Counted from the first letter of the stretch, positions 15,263-25,477 are shown. The stretch: 64,000 nt of DNA from an uncultured Prevotellaceae bacterium (GCA_900315095.1 OMXS01000010.1:1-64000), one strand, 5' to 3'. The notes: generated by a model from the letters alone, not told the origin. Program-made: numbers and translations.

Positions 15263-15303
15263 GCGAAACGTGCTTAATCGCATTCCGATTAAGCACGTTT
15301 CGC
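15263..15303. terminator. Perfect 18-bp-arm hairpin between convergent glmM and phosphatase genes
   Basis: Arms GCGAAACGTGCTTAATCG (15263-15280) and its exact complement (15286-15303) enclose the 5-base loop CATTC. It lies between two convergent stop codons (15222 and 15352). No U-run is evident, so pausing, convergence protection or RNA stability are as likely as simple termination. Confidence 0.65.
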
Positions 15304-15351
15304 ATTCCATTTGATGGTGTTTCGCAACCCCGTTTATATACAATTGAAAAT

Positions 15352-16878
15352 CTATTTCATTGCTCTTGGAGTTCCGATGCAGCCATTCGGCATCTGGATA
15401 TGCACGAGATTGCATATCGTTGGAGCAATATCGGTGATATGAACTTCTTCAGGACAAGAGCCGTGAGGTACACCCCACCCCATCAGCACAAACGGAATGT
15501 GACAGTCGTATGGGTTCCAGCAACCGTGAGTTGTGCCGCCGCCTATCTCCTTCCAAACGCCATACACACCAGGCTTCAGTATCAACTGGATGTCCCCACT
15601 ACGCTCACGATTATAGCCATTGTATATCTTTTCACGGATGTATGATGGCACACTAGCTGACGCGATGTCCTCAAGGTCAACAGCATACATCACAAGCGGG
15701 TTAGTCTTAAAGTAGTCAACGATGTCTTTACGCAACTGAGACATATCAAGACCTGCAGCGTCTTGAGGGTTGATTACCACCTTGTAATCCATTATTCTGC
15801 TAACAAGTTTATCGTGACCTGGGTATTTCTTTGCAAGGAACTCATTCACAGCGGGTTCCTCACGGTCGCCAAAGAATCCCTCTGAAGGTATCTTGTGCGC
15901 CTGGTTTTGCAAGATTCCGTTGGCTGCTCCGTGGTCAGCCGAGAGGAAAGCGACATACTCTCCCTTGCCCAATGTACTGTCAAGATAGTCGAAGAGGTCA
16001 GCAAGTTGCTTGTCAAGTTCGATATATTGGCGGTGGGTTATCTCTGCATGAGTGCCAAAGGCATGACCAACGACATCCGGACAAGAGAACGAAATGCAAA
16101 TCATGTCTGTCTCTCCGCGTTGCCCTAGTTTTTCACCTTTGATGGCACTCTTTGCCAATTCCTTTACGATGAGGTTTCCATAGGGAGAATACCGAACCCT
16201 GTCAGCAGGCTTGTCCAAATGCTTTGAACCTTCGTCAATGGGTTTCAGTTCCTTCACTTCGCGTGCTATTACCTTATTATAATCTTCCACCCACGATGGG
16301 AGCGACTGCATGTAATAGGTTGATGTGACAAAACACAACTCATCCTTATCAAACCAGAACGCACCATCTGCAGAGTGTCCGGCAGGCAGGATGGCAGCAC
16401 GGTCTTTGAAAGAGATGCCATATACCTTCGACTTCCAGTTGGTTGCGGTTTTCAGTTCGTCGCCTATAGTGGTCACCTGCAGGTTACGCGGTGACATCTG
16501 TCCAGCCTTTGACTTGCTGCCAACTGTCTGTACGGTGGCGTCGCCTGCACAATATGCCATCTTGCCGTTAAGCAAAAAGTTGTTGCCTGCAATGCCGTGA
16601 ATGCTCGGAACCGTACCAGTATAGAGAGATGTGTGACCAACGGCTGTCACAGAAGGAATGTAGTTAATCTGACAGTCCTCAAAAGTGTAACCGTCATTAA
16701 GCATACGCCGAAAACCGCCATTGGTGTATTCGTTATAGAAACGATAGAGATAATCCCATCTCATCTGGTCAACGGCGATGCCAACGATGAGTTTCGGACG
16801 GAAATTACCGTTGTTTGCTCCGAACGTTGGGAGCACGAAAAGCGCTGCAATAAGCAGAGCAAAGAGTTTGTTTTTCAT
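15352..16878 (-). CDS. PafA-type alkaline phosphatase family protein
   Basis: This 508-residue secreted hydrolase has a signal peptide (residues 1 to about 20). The nucleophile is Thr78 in IPSVT78AVGHTSLYTG. N99-N100 follow, and the K158-D-R160 motif that marks PafA-like monoesterases is intact. Metal ligands are seen in VDQMRWD, SADHGAANG and GTTHGCWNP. It should remove phosphate from organic phosphates in the periplasm; PafA homologues in Bacteroidota act without phosphate repression. It is downstream of sprA (83 bases between stop and start) and could share its transcript. Confidence 0.85.
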   Translation of the reverse strand: MKNKLFALLIAALFVLPTFGANNGNFRPKLIVGIAVDQMRWDYLYRFYNEYTNGGFRRMLNDGYTFEDCQINYIPSVTAVGHTSLYTGTVPSIHGIAGNNFLLNGKMAYCAGDATVQTVGSKSKAGQMSPRNLQVTTIGDELKTATNWKSKVYGISFKDRAAILPAGHSADGAFWFDKDELCFVTSTYYMQSLPSWVEDYNKVIAREVKELKPIDEGSKHLDKPADRVRYSPYGNLIVKELAKSAIKGEKLGQRGETDMICISFSCPDVVGHAFGTHAEITHRQYIELDKQLADLFDYLDSTLGKGEYVAFLSADHGAANGILQNQAHKIPSEGFFGDREEPAVNEFLAKKYPGHDKLVSRIMDYKVVINPQDAAGLDMSQLRKDIVDYFKTNPLVMYAVDLEDIASASVPSYIREKIYNGYNRERSGDIQLILKPGVYGVWKEIGGGTTHGCWNPYDCHIPFVLMGWGVPHGSCPEEVHITDIAPTICNLVHIQMPNGCIGTPRAMK

Positions 16879-16960
16879 ATTCTTTCTTTTATAGTTGTTA
16901 TTCTTTGTTGGTACTGCAATGGAATCGCAGCATACTCTACCAATGTCTGTGCTATGTGCA

Positions 16961-19900
16961 CTATCGTGTCAGCGAGAACTTCAGGCTAAGTCCGAAGTCC
17001 TGAGTTGTAGTAGGATAACTGCTCGATGTCAGCAACGGAGTGTTTGTCTGACGGTCGTAGTAGAAACTCATGGTGAGCAGTCGCGACAGAGTATAGTCGG
17101 CATTGAACGCCAACTTGAATGCTGTATTGCCCGAAGATGCCGAACTTGTCATCGTAGCAATGTCGCGAACAATGGACGCCTGACGACGATAACTGAGGTC
17201 GAGTCTCAGGTTCAGGTCGTGACTGATGCCCTTTGACTTCGATGTATTTTGCCTCTGAGTATTGTTCTGTTGGTCTTCGTCATTGCCTTTCTTGTTCGAC
17301 TTGACAGCACGATGGTTCCTTCCGCCGAACAACCTGAAGTCGGATATCTTATAACCCATACCTATCACCCAGTCGTTGCTGTAAGCCTCGCTTATCTGCA
17401 CACTCGTCATTGAGAGCGAGAGGTTGCGAGTCTTACGATACTCCAGCTTGCACGTCATGTTGTTCATCAAGGTTACATCGATTCCAAGCAGAGGAGAGAA
17501 CGCCTCGGTGATGCTCACCGTAGAAACGTTGAACATAGACGACGGCACCGGTATCGACTGAGTGGCATCATTGATGAAGCCTAGTCCGTTCATGTATTCT
17601 TGGAACGTGCTGTAGGTACTGTACGAGCCTACCGAATAAACACTCTTGTATGCATGGTTAAGGTTGACGCTCTTGAACACATCACTAAACCAAGGCAGCT
17701 GTGAAAGACCGCTATACCTGATTGTCCAGTTAGGCAACAATCGAGCCAGTTTCGGGAAAATGCTCAGTGCCTTACCACCACTGCTGGTGTAGGCAGACAG
17801 GAAAGCAGGAATCATAACGTCGGCACTATAGATACCGAGACGGCCTTTCTCGTTGGCAGATGAATAAGTCTCACCCGCCAATGTCGAGTTGGCAGGATAT
17901 GGAGCGCCCTCATACTGTGTCTCAACACGGTTGCGGAATCCCTCAAGAGACCTGCAGAAACGCTCGAAAGTAGCCGAGTGGTAACCGCTGTTTGCTGACC
18001 CTATTCCCTCAAATGCACTCTTCAGAGAGATTGTAGTCATAGTGAATGTACCGCTTTGCGTTGTTGGCCTACCGTCATACATATACTGTATGCTGCGCGA
18101 CTTGTTGTCTGTTCGCGTGGCACTGAGGTCTATCTTCAAGTTTCTTATAGGCTCGAGAGTCATTCTGATTTGCAAATCGACATTCTGGTTGGTCGTTGCC
18201 GGCGTCGCCACGCTATCGACCATCAGCAGCCAACCATTATTTACGGCCTTGTTAAGATAACCATCGCCAATGAGACCAAAGGCAAAGTCGAGTCCTGGCG
18301 ACATGATATCACCTCGCCGCTGACCGAAGATGTCACCAACTTGCGGCAGGAATCCCGGCAAGCTCATAGCGTAATGGTTACGATAGGAGACGTTCACCGA
18401 GCGCACCATCATGAGCACTCGTGCCACACATTGTGCCGTCTTGTACCATCCCTTGTCCTCAAGCGACGGCTTGGCGGTAACGGTAATCTTCACCTTTGTC
18501 GCCGTGTCAACCTTAGAAATAATCTTTATCTTGTCCTGGCCGTCAGTCCTATAACGCAGGCGGAATGTCTTTCCGTCGCTCGTTTTGGCACTAACAATGA
18601 GTCGTTTCGACTTTCTTCCGTGACTTACTGATATCGTAGTATCAGGCAAAAGCGTTATTTCCTTCTCGAAAGAACGTTGGTTCTTTGGCAGTTCCTTTTG
18701 TTCCTTGCCCTTGTCGTCGTTGCCTTTCTTAGTGTTGCTTGCCGTAGTTTTCTTCGGCTGAGTCTTCTTCGGAGCCTTGTTAAACCTCTCGTTAGTCTTC
18801 TTGAGGAATGGAATCTGGTTGTAAAGACGCTCCATATTGAATGCGCCGTTGATGTTCAAGTCGCGACTGTTGCTGATAGTGTTACCCAAAGAGGTGCCGT
18901 CATCAAGGTCGGTACCGCGAATCCATCTATAAGTTGACGTGTAGTTAGCATCTGCATTCACCCAGTCGAAGATAGGGATGAGATTCAACGGCAACTGGTA
19001 TGATAACTTGAACGACTGGTTATAGTCCAGAGGCGTGCCGAAATGACGCAGCGATGTCTTCACAGAGTCTTTCCATGCGCTGTACTGATCGGGATACAGG
19101 TCCTTGTTTATCGGTGTATATGGCTCCTCTATCTCGGCATGAGTGGCACTCTGGAAGTTCATGTGGATGTTCTTTGTGAGGTCCCAACGTATAGAGAAAT
19201 CACGGTTCCACAAGAACTGCTCACTAAAAATCAATGGCAGTTGCGAACCACCCAAGTCTTCCATATCGCGCTCTTGCAGCTCGTGATAGTGACGGGTGAT
19301 TTCGGTATTGAACGAAACGTTCTGCGGCAACCAGTTGAAACCGAACTTCTTAAGTATGTCGAACCACTTGCTGTTGCTCTTTATGAGTTTCTTGAAAGGC
19401 TCAAACGGCTTATATACCGGCGTGTAATTGTAACTCATTGCTCCGCGCCAGTTGTCCTCTTTATCATAAACGGTGGTTTCACCTGATGTATATCGGTGGC
19501 TATGACTATACGAGAACGAGAAATTGGCTGGATCATAAGGCATAGGATGACCTTTCGTGGCAATGCCAACTCGCACGTTTGAGAGCGAGAAGTTGGTGTT
19601 CGTGGTCTTCGTTACGGCGATGTTCTCGATGGAATCACGCTCATGCTTGCTGCCTGCGGCATCAAGTGCATCATCGAGACGCATGTCGGAGTCGAGAGGG
19701 TTATACTTAGGACGCGTCTCCTCTTTCGTCACCGAATAATAAAGAGGTGCCGAAACCTTCGCCTTGTCGGGGAAGAACTTGCCCAGTTCGACGTTGGTAG
19801 TGATGCTATAAGTCTTGTAGTTGTCTTGCGAACGGTCCATTACGCCTTCCTCAAGACCTCCGAAACCTTCCGACATGTACTTGCCCGAAGCATTAAATGT

Positions 19901-22900
19901 ACCGACATCGCTGAGCTGAACGTTAAGTGCTGCCTGTGCCGCCCATCCTCCTTCGTTGTTATACTCCAACAGTCGCAGTTCGTTTATCCACACCTCTCCC
20001 GACTTATTGTTAATGTCAAGGTTGCGCACACCAATAATCATAGTCTTCACTTCGCCAAGAGTAGGATTACCCATCACGGTGATGCGATTGTTAGGACGGT
20101 CAGGGTCGTAGTCGCTATACTCACGATTGTAAGAAGCTGTACCGCTTGCCTTCGCAATGTTTCTTGCCTTCTTGATGTTTGTGAAGACATTAAGGTCGAT
20201 GTCAAGCATGTTCTCCTCTGGCCACACCTCACGGCAGTCGGCCAGCGAATAACGGTCATAACGTCCTGCAGGAGTAAGTTTCAGAGGTATCAGATATTCG
20301 TAGTAGTTGCTCTTATAGTCGCTTCCGAGACGCACGAACACAGCCAACTGGTTGTCATGCAGGTCAGTAACGTTATTTTCGAAGGCATTAGCATGCACAA
20401 ACATCTGCAATCGCTTATACTGGCGAAGGTCAATGGTGGTGTTCTTGTAAACTGCCTTCGACTCGTCGTTTGACAAGTCGTTCACTTGTATGGCAAGTGC
20501 CTGCTCGTTGCTCTCGGTGAGTTGTGGCTGAGTGGGGTCTTGTTCGCGGCGTATACCTGGAGGCAACACATAGTTGACAGGTGTCTTGTCGTTGTTCTCT
20601 TCAATGTTCACAGCGCTCACAGCCATTCTTCCAGAACCGCTTGAACCAAGTTGCTGCTGATATACGCGCCACTCTCCCCTCACGAGGTCGAGGCTTCCGA
20701 AGCGCAACACTACTGGACGCTCGAAACCCGTGAGGAACATACGCATGAAACGGATAGAGGTGAAGTCGGTGATGTTGCCCACACGGCTGGTGAACTCTCG
20801 TATCGGGATGCGGAACTGATACCAGTTAACCGTCTCACGACTTCCGTTTCGAAGTGTACGGGTTGTTTCGCGCTTGTCAACAATGAAGTTCTCGCCCACC
20901 ACAAGTGAGTCGGGATGTATGGCAACACGATACTGGAAGTATTTCTCATACTCGTTCAGCGTGTAGTCTTGGTTGATGTCCTCAACGTCTGGCGACGTCT
21001 TGTATGACGTGTCGTAATTCTCGCTGCGCATGTCGTTGTCAGGAGAGTTGCCCTGAGGCATGTTTATGCGCTTGTATCTATGAAGGATTGAAGCCTCCAT
21101 CTGGTCGAAGTCGCCGCCACGATAATAGTGGTAGTTGTCGTTGGCAGGGTCGGCCATAATGCTGTCGAGTGCTGCTCCCGTAACATTCGACCTCACTCCG
21201 TTGAGGAAGTCCTGATAAGTGGTGTACTGACTTTCCTCCTGGTCGTTGAGACCATTATATCCCACATCCTGCAACTGACGTGAGCCGCTGGTGGTGGCGA
21301 AGGCGTATGTCACAGTAGATTGTGTAGGAATCTTACCCCATTGCGTTGTGGTGAAACTCTGCGAACCATCTACTGGCATTCCGCTCTCATAGAATTTCTT
21401 TCCGTCTCGAAGGATGTCCTCGCTTACCTCACCAAGATTGATGAAGAGGTCGCCGCTATGACGATAAGCCGTTCCTTCCTCTCTACTATATATAAACGGG
21501 TCGAGCATCCAGAACTCGATATACTCTATGTTGGCAGCCTCGAAGTCGTTGGTGTCCAGTTTTCGCATCATACCGCCCCAACGCTGAACTGGGTTAGGCA
21601 GAGTTCCATCGCTATTCAGGTTAGGGTCGAAGTTATAAGCACCTCTCTCGGCAGGATAATAAGCGAGGTTGAGTATCGGCAACGTGTTCGTAGCACCGCT
21701 ATAGGTGCTCTGGTCACGGTTAGGATAGAGCTCGTCAACATAAACTTCACGCACATAGTGGTTTGACAACTGGTTGAGGTCGCTCTTGATGTGTCCTGGA
21801 GTGAGCGAGTAGTTGCGGCTCGTGAACAGTTTGTCGATGGTGTACCACGACAACAGAGCTCGGTTGAAACCACTTTGCAGAGATGTCTTGTCGCCATACT
21901 CCTTGAACATCGTAGGCACGCTCGACATCACCCACGATGTCGGAGTGCTCACATCGAGTGCATTCTTGGTGTTCTCGAAGTCGTCCAGATAAGAGGCATT
22001 GTCCTGAGTGCCGTGCGCCTTGCCTGCAATGAGTTGCGCAAACTCTCCAGTGAAGGATATCTGCGACGGCTGGGTGCAATGCAAGAAAGGTATCTTGTCG
22101 AGCATGTTTGTCAGCCATTGACTCTCCTGTTTCCAGTTTATGTTCACTCCCCAAATGGTGTTGTTAAGCGGTTCGTTACCCATCGACACCTTAGTTGTAA
22201 GTGCCTGTTCTGAAAGATGCTGGAACGTACCGCTCAACTGGAAGTTCTTCGTGAAATCATACTGCCAGTTGACACCCACCATCGTCTTCCGTTCTTGTGC
22301 AAAATCACTCTGACTCTCGAGGCTTACGTTGACATTGGTGCCGGCATCTATAATGCTCTGGTTGAGGATGGTTACCTCGCCAGCAGAATAATCCACGCTA
22401 TAGTCGGAACCCTCTACAAGCTCCACGCCTCCAGCTGTTACCTTCACAGAACCTTGCGGCACATTGAAAGCACCGAGAGAGATGACATTTGCCGATGTCC
22501 CACGGAACTGTCCTTGCAGCATGTACTTGTCTTTCTCAGCTATCTGCTTTGCAACGGTCTTCGTAGAGTCGTAGAGTTCCATGAAGCAATACTTCTCGGC
22601 GATGGAAGCATCGACACCTTTCTGAACGAGATATTTATAAAGGTAATCTCCGAAAGGCTCTGCCGACGGCAGGAACACACGGCCGTTAGAAACGGTATAA
22701 CCCTCCACATAGTCGAAATATCCGTTAGAGTGTGGCCTGTTATTGTTGTCAAGACGGTCGGCACCCAGCACCTTTATTAATATCTGGTCTTTCACCTGAG
22801 GTTCAGGTAGATAAGTGAGATAAACACCTGCGGTATCGCTTTGGAACTTGACATCAAGTCGGAACCTGTCTTTCTCAACCGTAGAAGCGAGATAGTAAAC

Positions 22901-24508
22901 GTTCTTCATCATCAAGTCCCAGTTGGCTTGCGACGGGTTGTTACTGGTGTTCTTAAGCGACTTCACGAAAAGTGCCTGCGACACATCGGTGATGTCGCTG
23001 GCGAACTCGCCCACCTGATAGGTCACACCGCCGTAAGTGTATTCGTAGGCGACGGCAAGCACCTGGTCGGTTTGCAACGTCGTGCGCAACGAGATGTAGC
23101 CAAGTGCCTGGTTGACGCTATATTCTGATGATGTAAGAAGGCGTGCACTCTGAAGTTTCTCATAATCGGTGCCACCCGTGAATGCCACATCAAGCACGCT
23201 TGACGACTGGTCGATATCGCGTGCAGCATTATAAGTGGTGGTTAGTTGAGAGTATAGTCCGTTGGCATTGTTGTCTGGTGTCACGTCCGCTGCACCCTCT
23301 CCAAGTTCTGGCAGGGCAATGATGTTACGCGTGTTTGTGGTTGTTCCCGTCTTGTTTGTCACCCACACCTCGATGCGGTTGAGCTTAATGCCTGTGGTAA
23401 GGTTAGGCAGAGTGCGCATCGAGGCATCATAGCGGTTGCGGAAATAGAATGAAAGGAAGAAGTGACGGTTCTCCTCGTAGTTGGCAGCGTCTATCTCGAA
23501 AGGCGTCATCTGCACGCCGCCGCGAGAAGAAACACTCTTCGATGACGACTTCTTCTGCGACAAAACGGTTTGCAACTTCAACTTTCCGAACTGCCAGTCG
23601 GAGCGTATACCGAACAACGAAGAAGCACCTCTAACGAGCGAGGAGTTGCTTGGGAACGACACGTTTCCTGCCTCCACGAGTTTAATTATCTCGTCTTCCT
23701 TGCCCTCATATTTCAGTTTTATGTTCTGCGCATCATAGTCGAACGTAGCGTCGGTGTTGTAGTTGAGGTTCATGTTCACCTTGTCTCCCACCTTACCGTT
23801 TACGTTAAGGTTTATCTTCTCGTCGAAGTCCATCGTCGTGGTTTTACGGTTGCGTATAGGCAACGACGGGTTGTCGATGTTCTTCAACGTAGCGCCGAAC
23901 TTGAGTTCTGCCGTTCCCTGAGTCTTGATGCGCACGCCTCCAGGACCGAAAATCTTCTCGGCTGGACCCAGGTCGAAGTGCATGTCGGTGAAGTCGAACT
24001 TCTCCTTGCCTTCCGTCTGCAGTATTTCGCTGTTCTTAGAACGGAAGAAACGGTCGCGCTCTTGCTTCTCGCTCCATTGGCGATACTCCTCGGGAGTCAT
24101 CATTATCGGGGCATTGACGTATGTGTCGCCAATCTTCGAGCCGATGATGTAGCGGTCGAGCGTGTCATTATAAACCACATCCTGCTTCAGGTTATCAGGC
24201 AGGTTGAGGTCAGCAGGATTACGGCTAAGGTCGTCAAAGGTTATCGGCGTGATGCGCTGAACGTCCCATCGAGGGTTGAGGAGCGAGTCGGGGATAGAGT
24301 CTTCATCGTCAATAACCAGTTCCTGAATCACAGGTTTCTTGTCGTCTTTTGTCTGCTTGTTCTTGTCTTTGTCGTCAGGAGTCTGGTTCTGCTGACGGTT
24401 ACGGTTTCTAGTAGGGTCGTCCTGAAGAAGGGGCGCAACATTCCATGCAAACATGTTAATGCTTACCGCCGCCAATAATAATATGTATATCTTCTTCAGA
24501 TTACCCAC
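16961..24508 (-). CDS. sprA: SprA/Sov, outer-membrane translocon of type IX secretion
   Basis: The 2515-residue protein is the giant beta-barrel channel through which T9SS cargo crosses the outer membrane. A signal peptide occupies residues 1 to about 22, followed by a Gln/Asn/Asp-rich linker. The conserved motility-protein N-terminal block is seen (FDFTDMHFDLGPAEKIFG, GTAELKFGATLKNIDNPSLP, DEKINLNVNGKVGDKVNMNL), then long stretches of alternating strands to the C-terminal FSLKFSLTR. A Lys-rich low-complexity insertion lies near residues 1905-1935. ruvA directly upstream is the conserved neighbour in this phylum. No other T9SS core gene except porE is in the window. Confidence 0.95.
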   Translation of the reverse strand: MGNLKKIYILLLAAVSINMFAWNVAPLLQDDPTRNRNRQQNQTPDDKDKNKQTKDDKKPVIQELVIDDEDSIPDSLLNPRWDVQRITPITFDDLSRNPADLNLPDNLKQDVVYNDTLDRYIIGSKIGDTYVNAPIMMTPEEYRQWSEKQERDRFFRSKNSEILQTEGKEKFDFTDMHFDLGPAEKIFGPGGVRIKTQGTAELKFGATLKNIDNPSLPIRNRKTTTMDFDEKINLNVNGKVGDKVNMNLNYNTDATFDYDAQNIKLKYEGKEDEIIKLVEAGNVSFPSNSSLVRGASSLFGIRSDWQFGKLKLQTVLSQKKSSSKSVSSRGGVQMTPFEIDAANYEENRHFFLSFYFRNRYDASMRTLPNLTTGIKLNRIEVWVTNKTGTTTNTRNIIALPELGEGAADVTPDNNANGLYSQLTTTYNAARDIDQSSSVLDVAFTGGTDYEKLQSARLLTSSEYSVNQALGYISLRTTLQTDQVLAVAYEYTYGGVTYQVGEFASDITDVSQALFVKSLKNTSNNPSQANWDLMMKNVYYLASTVEKDRFRLDVKFQSDTAGVYLTYLPEPQVKDQILIKVLGADRLDNNNRPHSNGYFDYVEGYTVSNGRVFLPSAEPFGDYLYKYLVQKGVDASIAEKYCFMELYDSTKTVAKQIAEKDKYMLQGQFRGTSANVISLGAFNVPQGSVKVTAGGVELVEGSDYSVDYSAGEVTILNQSIIDAGTNVNVSLESQSDFAQERKTMVGVNWQYDFTKNFQLSGTFQHLSEQALTTKVSMGNEPLNNTIWGVNINWKQESQWLTNMLDKIPFLHCTQPSQISFTGEFAQLIAGKAHGTQDNASYLDDFENTKNALDVSTPTSWVMSSVPTMFKEYGDKTSLQSGFNRALLSWYTIDKLFTSRNYSLTPGHIKSDLNQLSNHYVREVYVDELYPNRDQSTYSGATNTLPILNLAYYPAERGAYNFDPNLNSDGTLPNPVQRWGGMMRKLDTNDFEAANIEYIEFWMLDPFIYSREEGTAYRHSGDLFINLGEVSEDILRDGKKFYESGMPVDGSQSFTTTQWGKIPTQSTVTYAFATTSGSRQLQDVGYNGLNDQEESQYTTYQDFLNGVRSNVTGAALDSIMADPANDNYHYYRGGDFDQMEASILHRYKRINMPQGNSPDNDMRSENYDTSYKTSPDVEDINQDYTLNEYEKYFQYRVAIHPDSLVVGENFIVDKRETTRTLRNGSRETVNWYQFRIPIREFTSRVGNITDFTSIRFMRMFLTGFERPVVLRFGSLDLVRGEWRVYQQQLGSSGSGRMAVSAVNIEENNDKTPVNYVLPPGIRREQDPTQPQLTESNEQALAIQVNDLSNDESKAVYKNTTIDLRQYKRLQMFVHANAFENNVTDLHDNQLAVFVRLGSDYKSNYYEYLIPLKLTPAGRYDRYSLADCREVWPEENMLDIDLNVFTNIKKARNIAKASGTASYNREYSDYDPDRPNNRITVMGNPTLGEVKTMIIGVRNLDINNKSGEVWINELRLLEYNNEGGWAAQAALNVQLSDVGTFNASGKYMSEGFGGLEEGVMDRSQDNYKTYSITTNVELGKFFPDKAKVSAPLYYSVTKEETRPKYNPLDSDMRLDDALDAAGSKHERDSIENIAVTKTTNTNFSLSNVRVGIATKGHPMPYDPANFSFSYSHSHRYTSGETTVYDKEDNWRGAMSYNYTPVYKPFEPFKKLIKSNSKWFDILKKFGFNWLPQNVSFNTEITRHYHELQERDMEDLGGSQLPLIFSEQFLWNRDFSIRWDLTKNIHMNFQSATHAEIEEPYTPINKDLYPDQYSAWKDSVKTSLRHFGTPLDYNQSFKLSYQLPLNLIPIFDWVNADANYTSTYRWIRGTDLDDGTSLGNTISNSRDLNINGAFNMERLYNQIPFLKKTNERFNKAPKKTQPKKTTASNTKKGNDDKGKEQKELPKNQRSFEKEITLLPDTTISVSHGRKSKRLIVSAKTSDGKTFRLRYRTDGQDKIKIISKVDTATKVKITVTAKPSLEDKGWYKTAQCVARVLMMVRSVNVSYRNHYAMSLPGFLPQVGDIFGQRRGDIMSPGLDFAFGLIGDGYLNKAVNNGWLLMVDSVATPATTNQNVDLQIRMTLEPIRNLKIDLSATRTDNKSRSIQYMYDGRPTTQSGTFTMTTISLKSAFEGIGSANSGYHSATFERFCRSLEGFRNRVETQYEGAPYPANSTLAGETYSSANEKGRLGIYSADVMIPAFLSAYTSSGGKALSIFPKLARLLPNWTIRYSGLSQLPWFSDVFKSVNLNHAYKSVYSVGSYSTYSTFQEYMNGLGFINDATQSIPVPSSMFNVSTVSITEAFSPLLGIDVTLMNNMTCKLEYRKTRNLSLSMTSVQISEAYSNDWVIGMGYKISDFRLFGGRNHRAVKSNKKGNDEDQQNNTQRQNTSKSKGISHDLNLRLDLSYRRQASIVRDIATMTSSASSGNTAFKLAFNADYTLSRLLTMSFYYDRQTNTPLLTSSSYPTTTQDFGLSLKFSLTR

Positions 24509-24540
24509 TTTTATATCTAACTTTTAAATATTACAAACTC

Positions 24541-24566
24541 AAAAAAACGCCCTCCCCCTCGGGGAG
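24541..24566 (-). terminator. GC-rich hairpin with U-run between ruvA and sprA
   Basis: On the minus strand CTCCCC and GGGGAG (24552-24566) form a tight stem followed by GGCG and seven T (24541-24547). It would stop or attenuate transcription passing from ruvA into sprA, although the two genes are a conserved pair. Confidence 0.6.
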
Positions 24567-24577
24567 ACGGAAGGGGG

Positions 24578-25228
24578 TTATTTTATCTGTTTGAGAGCCA
24601 GCTTCACCACCTGTTCAACAGGCAGGTCGGGTTGCTCTTTCAGTATGCCCACAACAACCTTCGATGAGGGTGCTGGAGCAAAGCCAAGCATCGTGAGCGC
24701 GCCAACTGCCTCGTCGCGCACTTGGGTGTTGAAGGCTGGTTGTTGGGTGTTGGGAACAGAAGTGCCGCCCATGAGCCATTCGCCTTCGGGCAACTTGTCC
24801 TTCAGGTCCACGATAATGCGCTGGGCGGTGCGCAGGCCTATCCCCTTCACACCTTTCAGAATGCGCTCGTTGCCGGTAGCGATGACGTTGCAAAGTTCGG
24901 CAACCGAGAGTTCTGAGAGTATCATACGGGCGGTATTTGCACCCACACCTGAGACGGTGATGAGCAGCAAAAACATCTCGCGCTCCTTCTTTGTGGCAAA
25001 GCCGAAGAGCACATACGCATCCTCGCGAATGGCCTCATAAACCCAGAGACGAACGCTTGCGCCCCTGTCCGAGGGGAGCTGACCGGAGGTCTGAGGGGAG
25101 GATGCTTTGCCCTGAATGGCGCTATAAGTATTAAGTGATATGTTCAGTCCATAGCCCACTCCATTGGCTTCTATCACAGCAAAAGCAGGGGTGACATCAA
25201 CGAGTTCACCCTTTACATATTCAATCAT
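24578..25228 (-). CDS. ruvA: Holliday junction branch-migration protein RuvA
   Basis: The 216-residue protein binds four-way DNA junctions and loads RuvB. The N-terminal OB fold ([12 protein letters not shown]...[11 protein letters not shown]) is followed by the helix-hairpin-helix pair [16 protein letters not shown] and [20 protein letters not shown], and by the RuvB-contacting C-terminal domain. About 17 extra residues (41-58, [17 protein letters not shown]) interrupt domain I where homologues run straight from LQGK into a strand; they are encoded by a GC-rich palindrome. It is upstream of sprA, as is usual in the phylum. Confidence 0.93.
   Translation of the reverse strand: MIEYVKGELVDVTPAFAVIEANGVGYGLNISLNTYSAIQGKASSPQTSGQLPSDRGASVRLWVYEAIREDAYVLFGFATKKEREMFLLLITVSGVGANTARMILSELSVAELCNVIATGNERILKGVKGIGLRTAQRIIVDLKDKLPEGEWLMGGTSVPNTQQPAFNTQVRDEAVGALTMLGFAPAPSSKVVVGILKEQPDLPVEQVVKLALKQIK
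25059..25103. repeat. GC-rich palindromic insert inside ruvA
   Basis: Within ruvA, CCCCT/AGGGG (25062-25066/25072-25076) and GACC-GGA-GGTC (25081-25091) form two small palindromes. They encode the residues that seem foreign to RuvA. The base composition resembles the GC-rich intergenic palindromes at 34.9-35.1 and 39.97-40.01 kb. Confidence 0.55.
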
Positions 25229-25327
25229 TTACGTTTTCCTTTTGTATATATACATTTTATTAAACGCACTTCACGCCCATTTTATTGCATTAGGGTGCAA
25301 TTTATAATAGGAAAAATGCCAAATGAA

Positions 25328-25477
25328 GATGCAAAAAGGCACAAGTGAGCATGCAAGAAGGCACAAGTGAGGGTGTCAGATGTATATAAGTGAGGAGACA
25401 AAGTTATTAACTTTGTTGAACAATGTTATTAACTTTGTTGCCCTACTTGTATCTTCTTGAACATCAAGAAGTTGCAA
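25328..25477. repeat. 22-bp-period tandem array with conserved tail and closing hairpin (copy 2)
   Basis: Units begin at 25328, 25350 and 25372 and end in AAGTGAG. The first two are 22 bp and share GGCACAAGTGAG; the third is 23 bp. The 83-base tail (25395-25477) matches that of copy 1 at 6002-6084. The tail itself keeps the 22-bp period, since GTTATTAACTTTGTTG occurs at 25403 and 25425. A closing hairpin CTTCTTG/CAAGAAG (25453-25459/25465-25471) has a 5-base loop. Here the element sits between the divergent ruvA and ddh genes; nothing else is seen in 25229-25656. Confidence 0.75.

Noticed and set aside
16961-24508. Many long open frames on the plus strand opposite sprA (for example 23570-24478)
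   Set aside because: They lie antisense to a strongly supported coding sequence and show no domain, signal or start features; they follow from the codon use of sprA.
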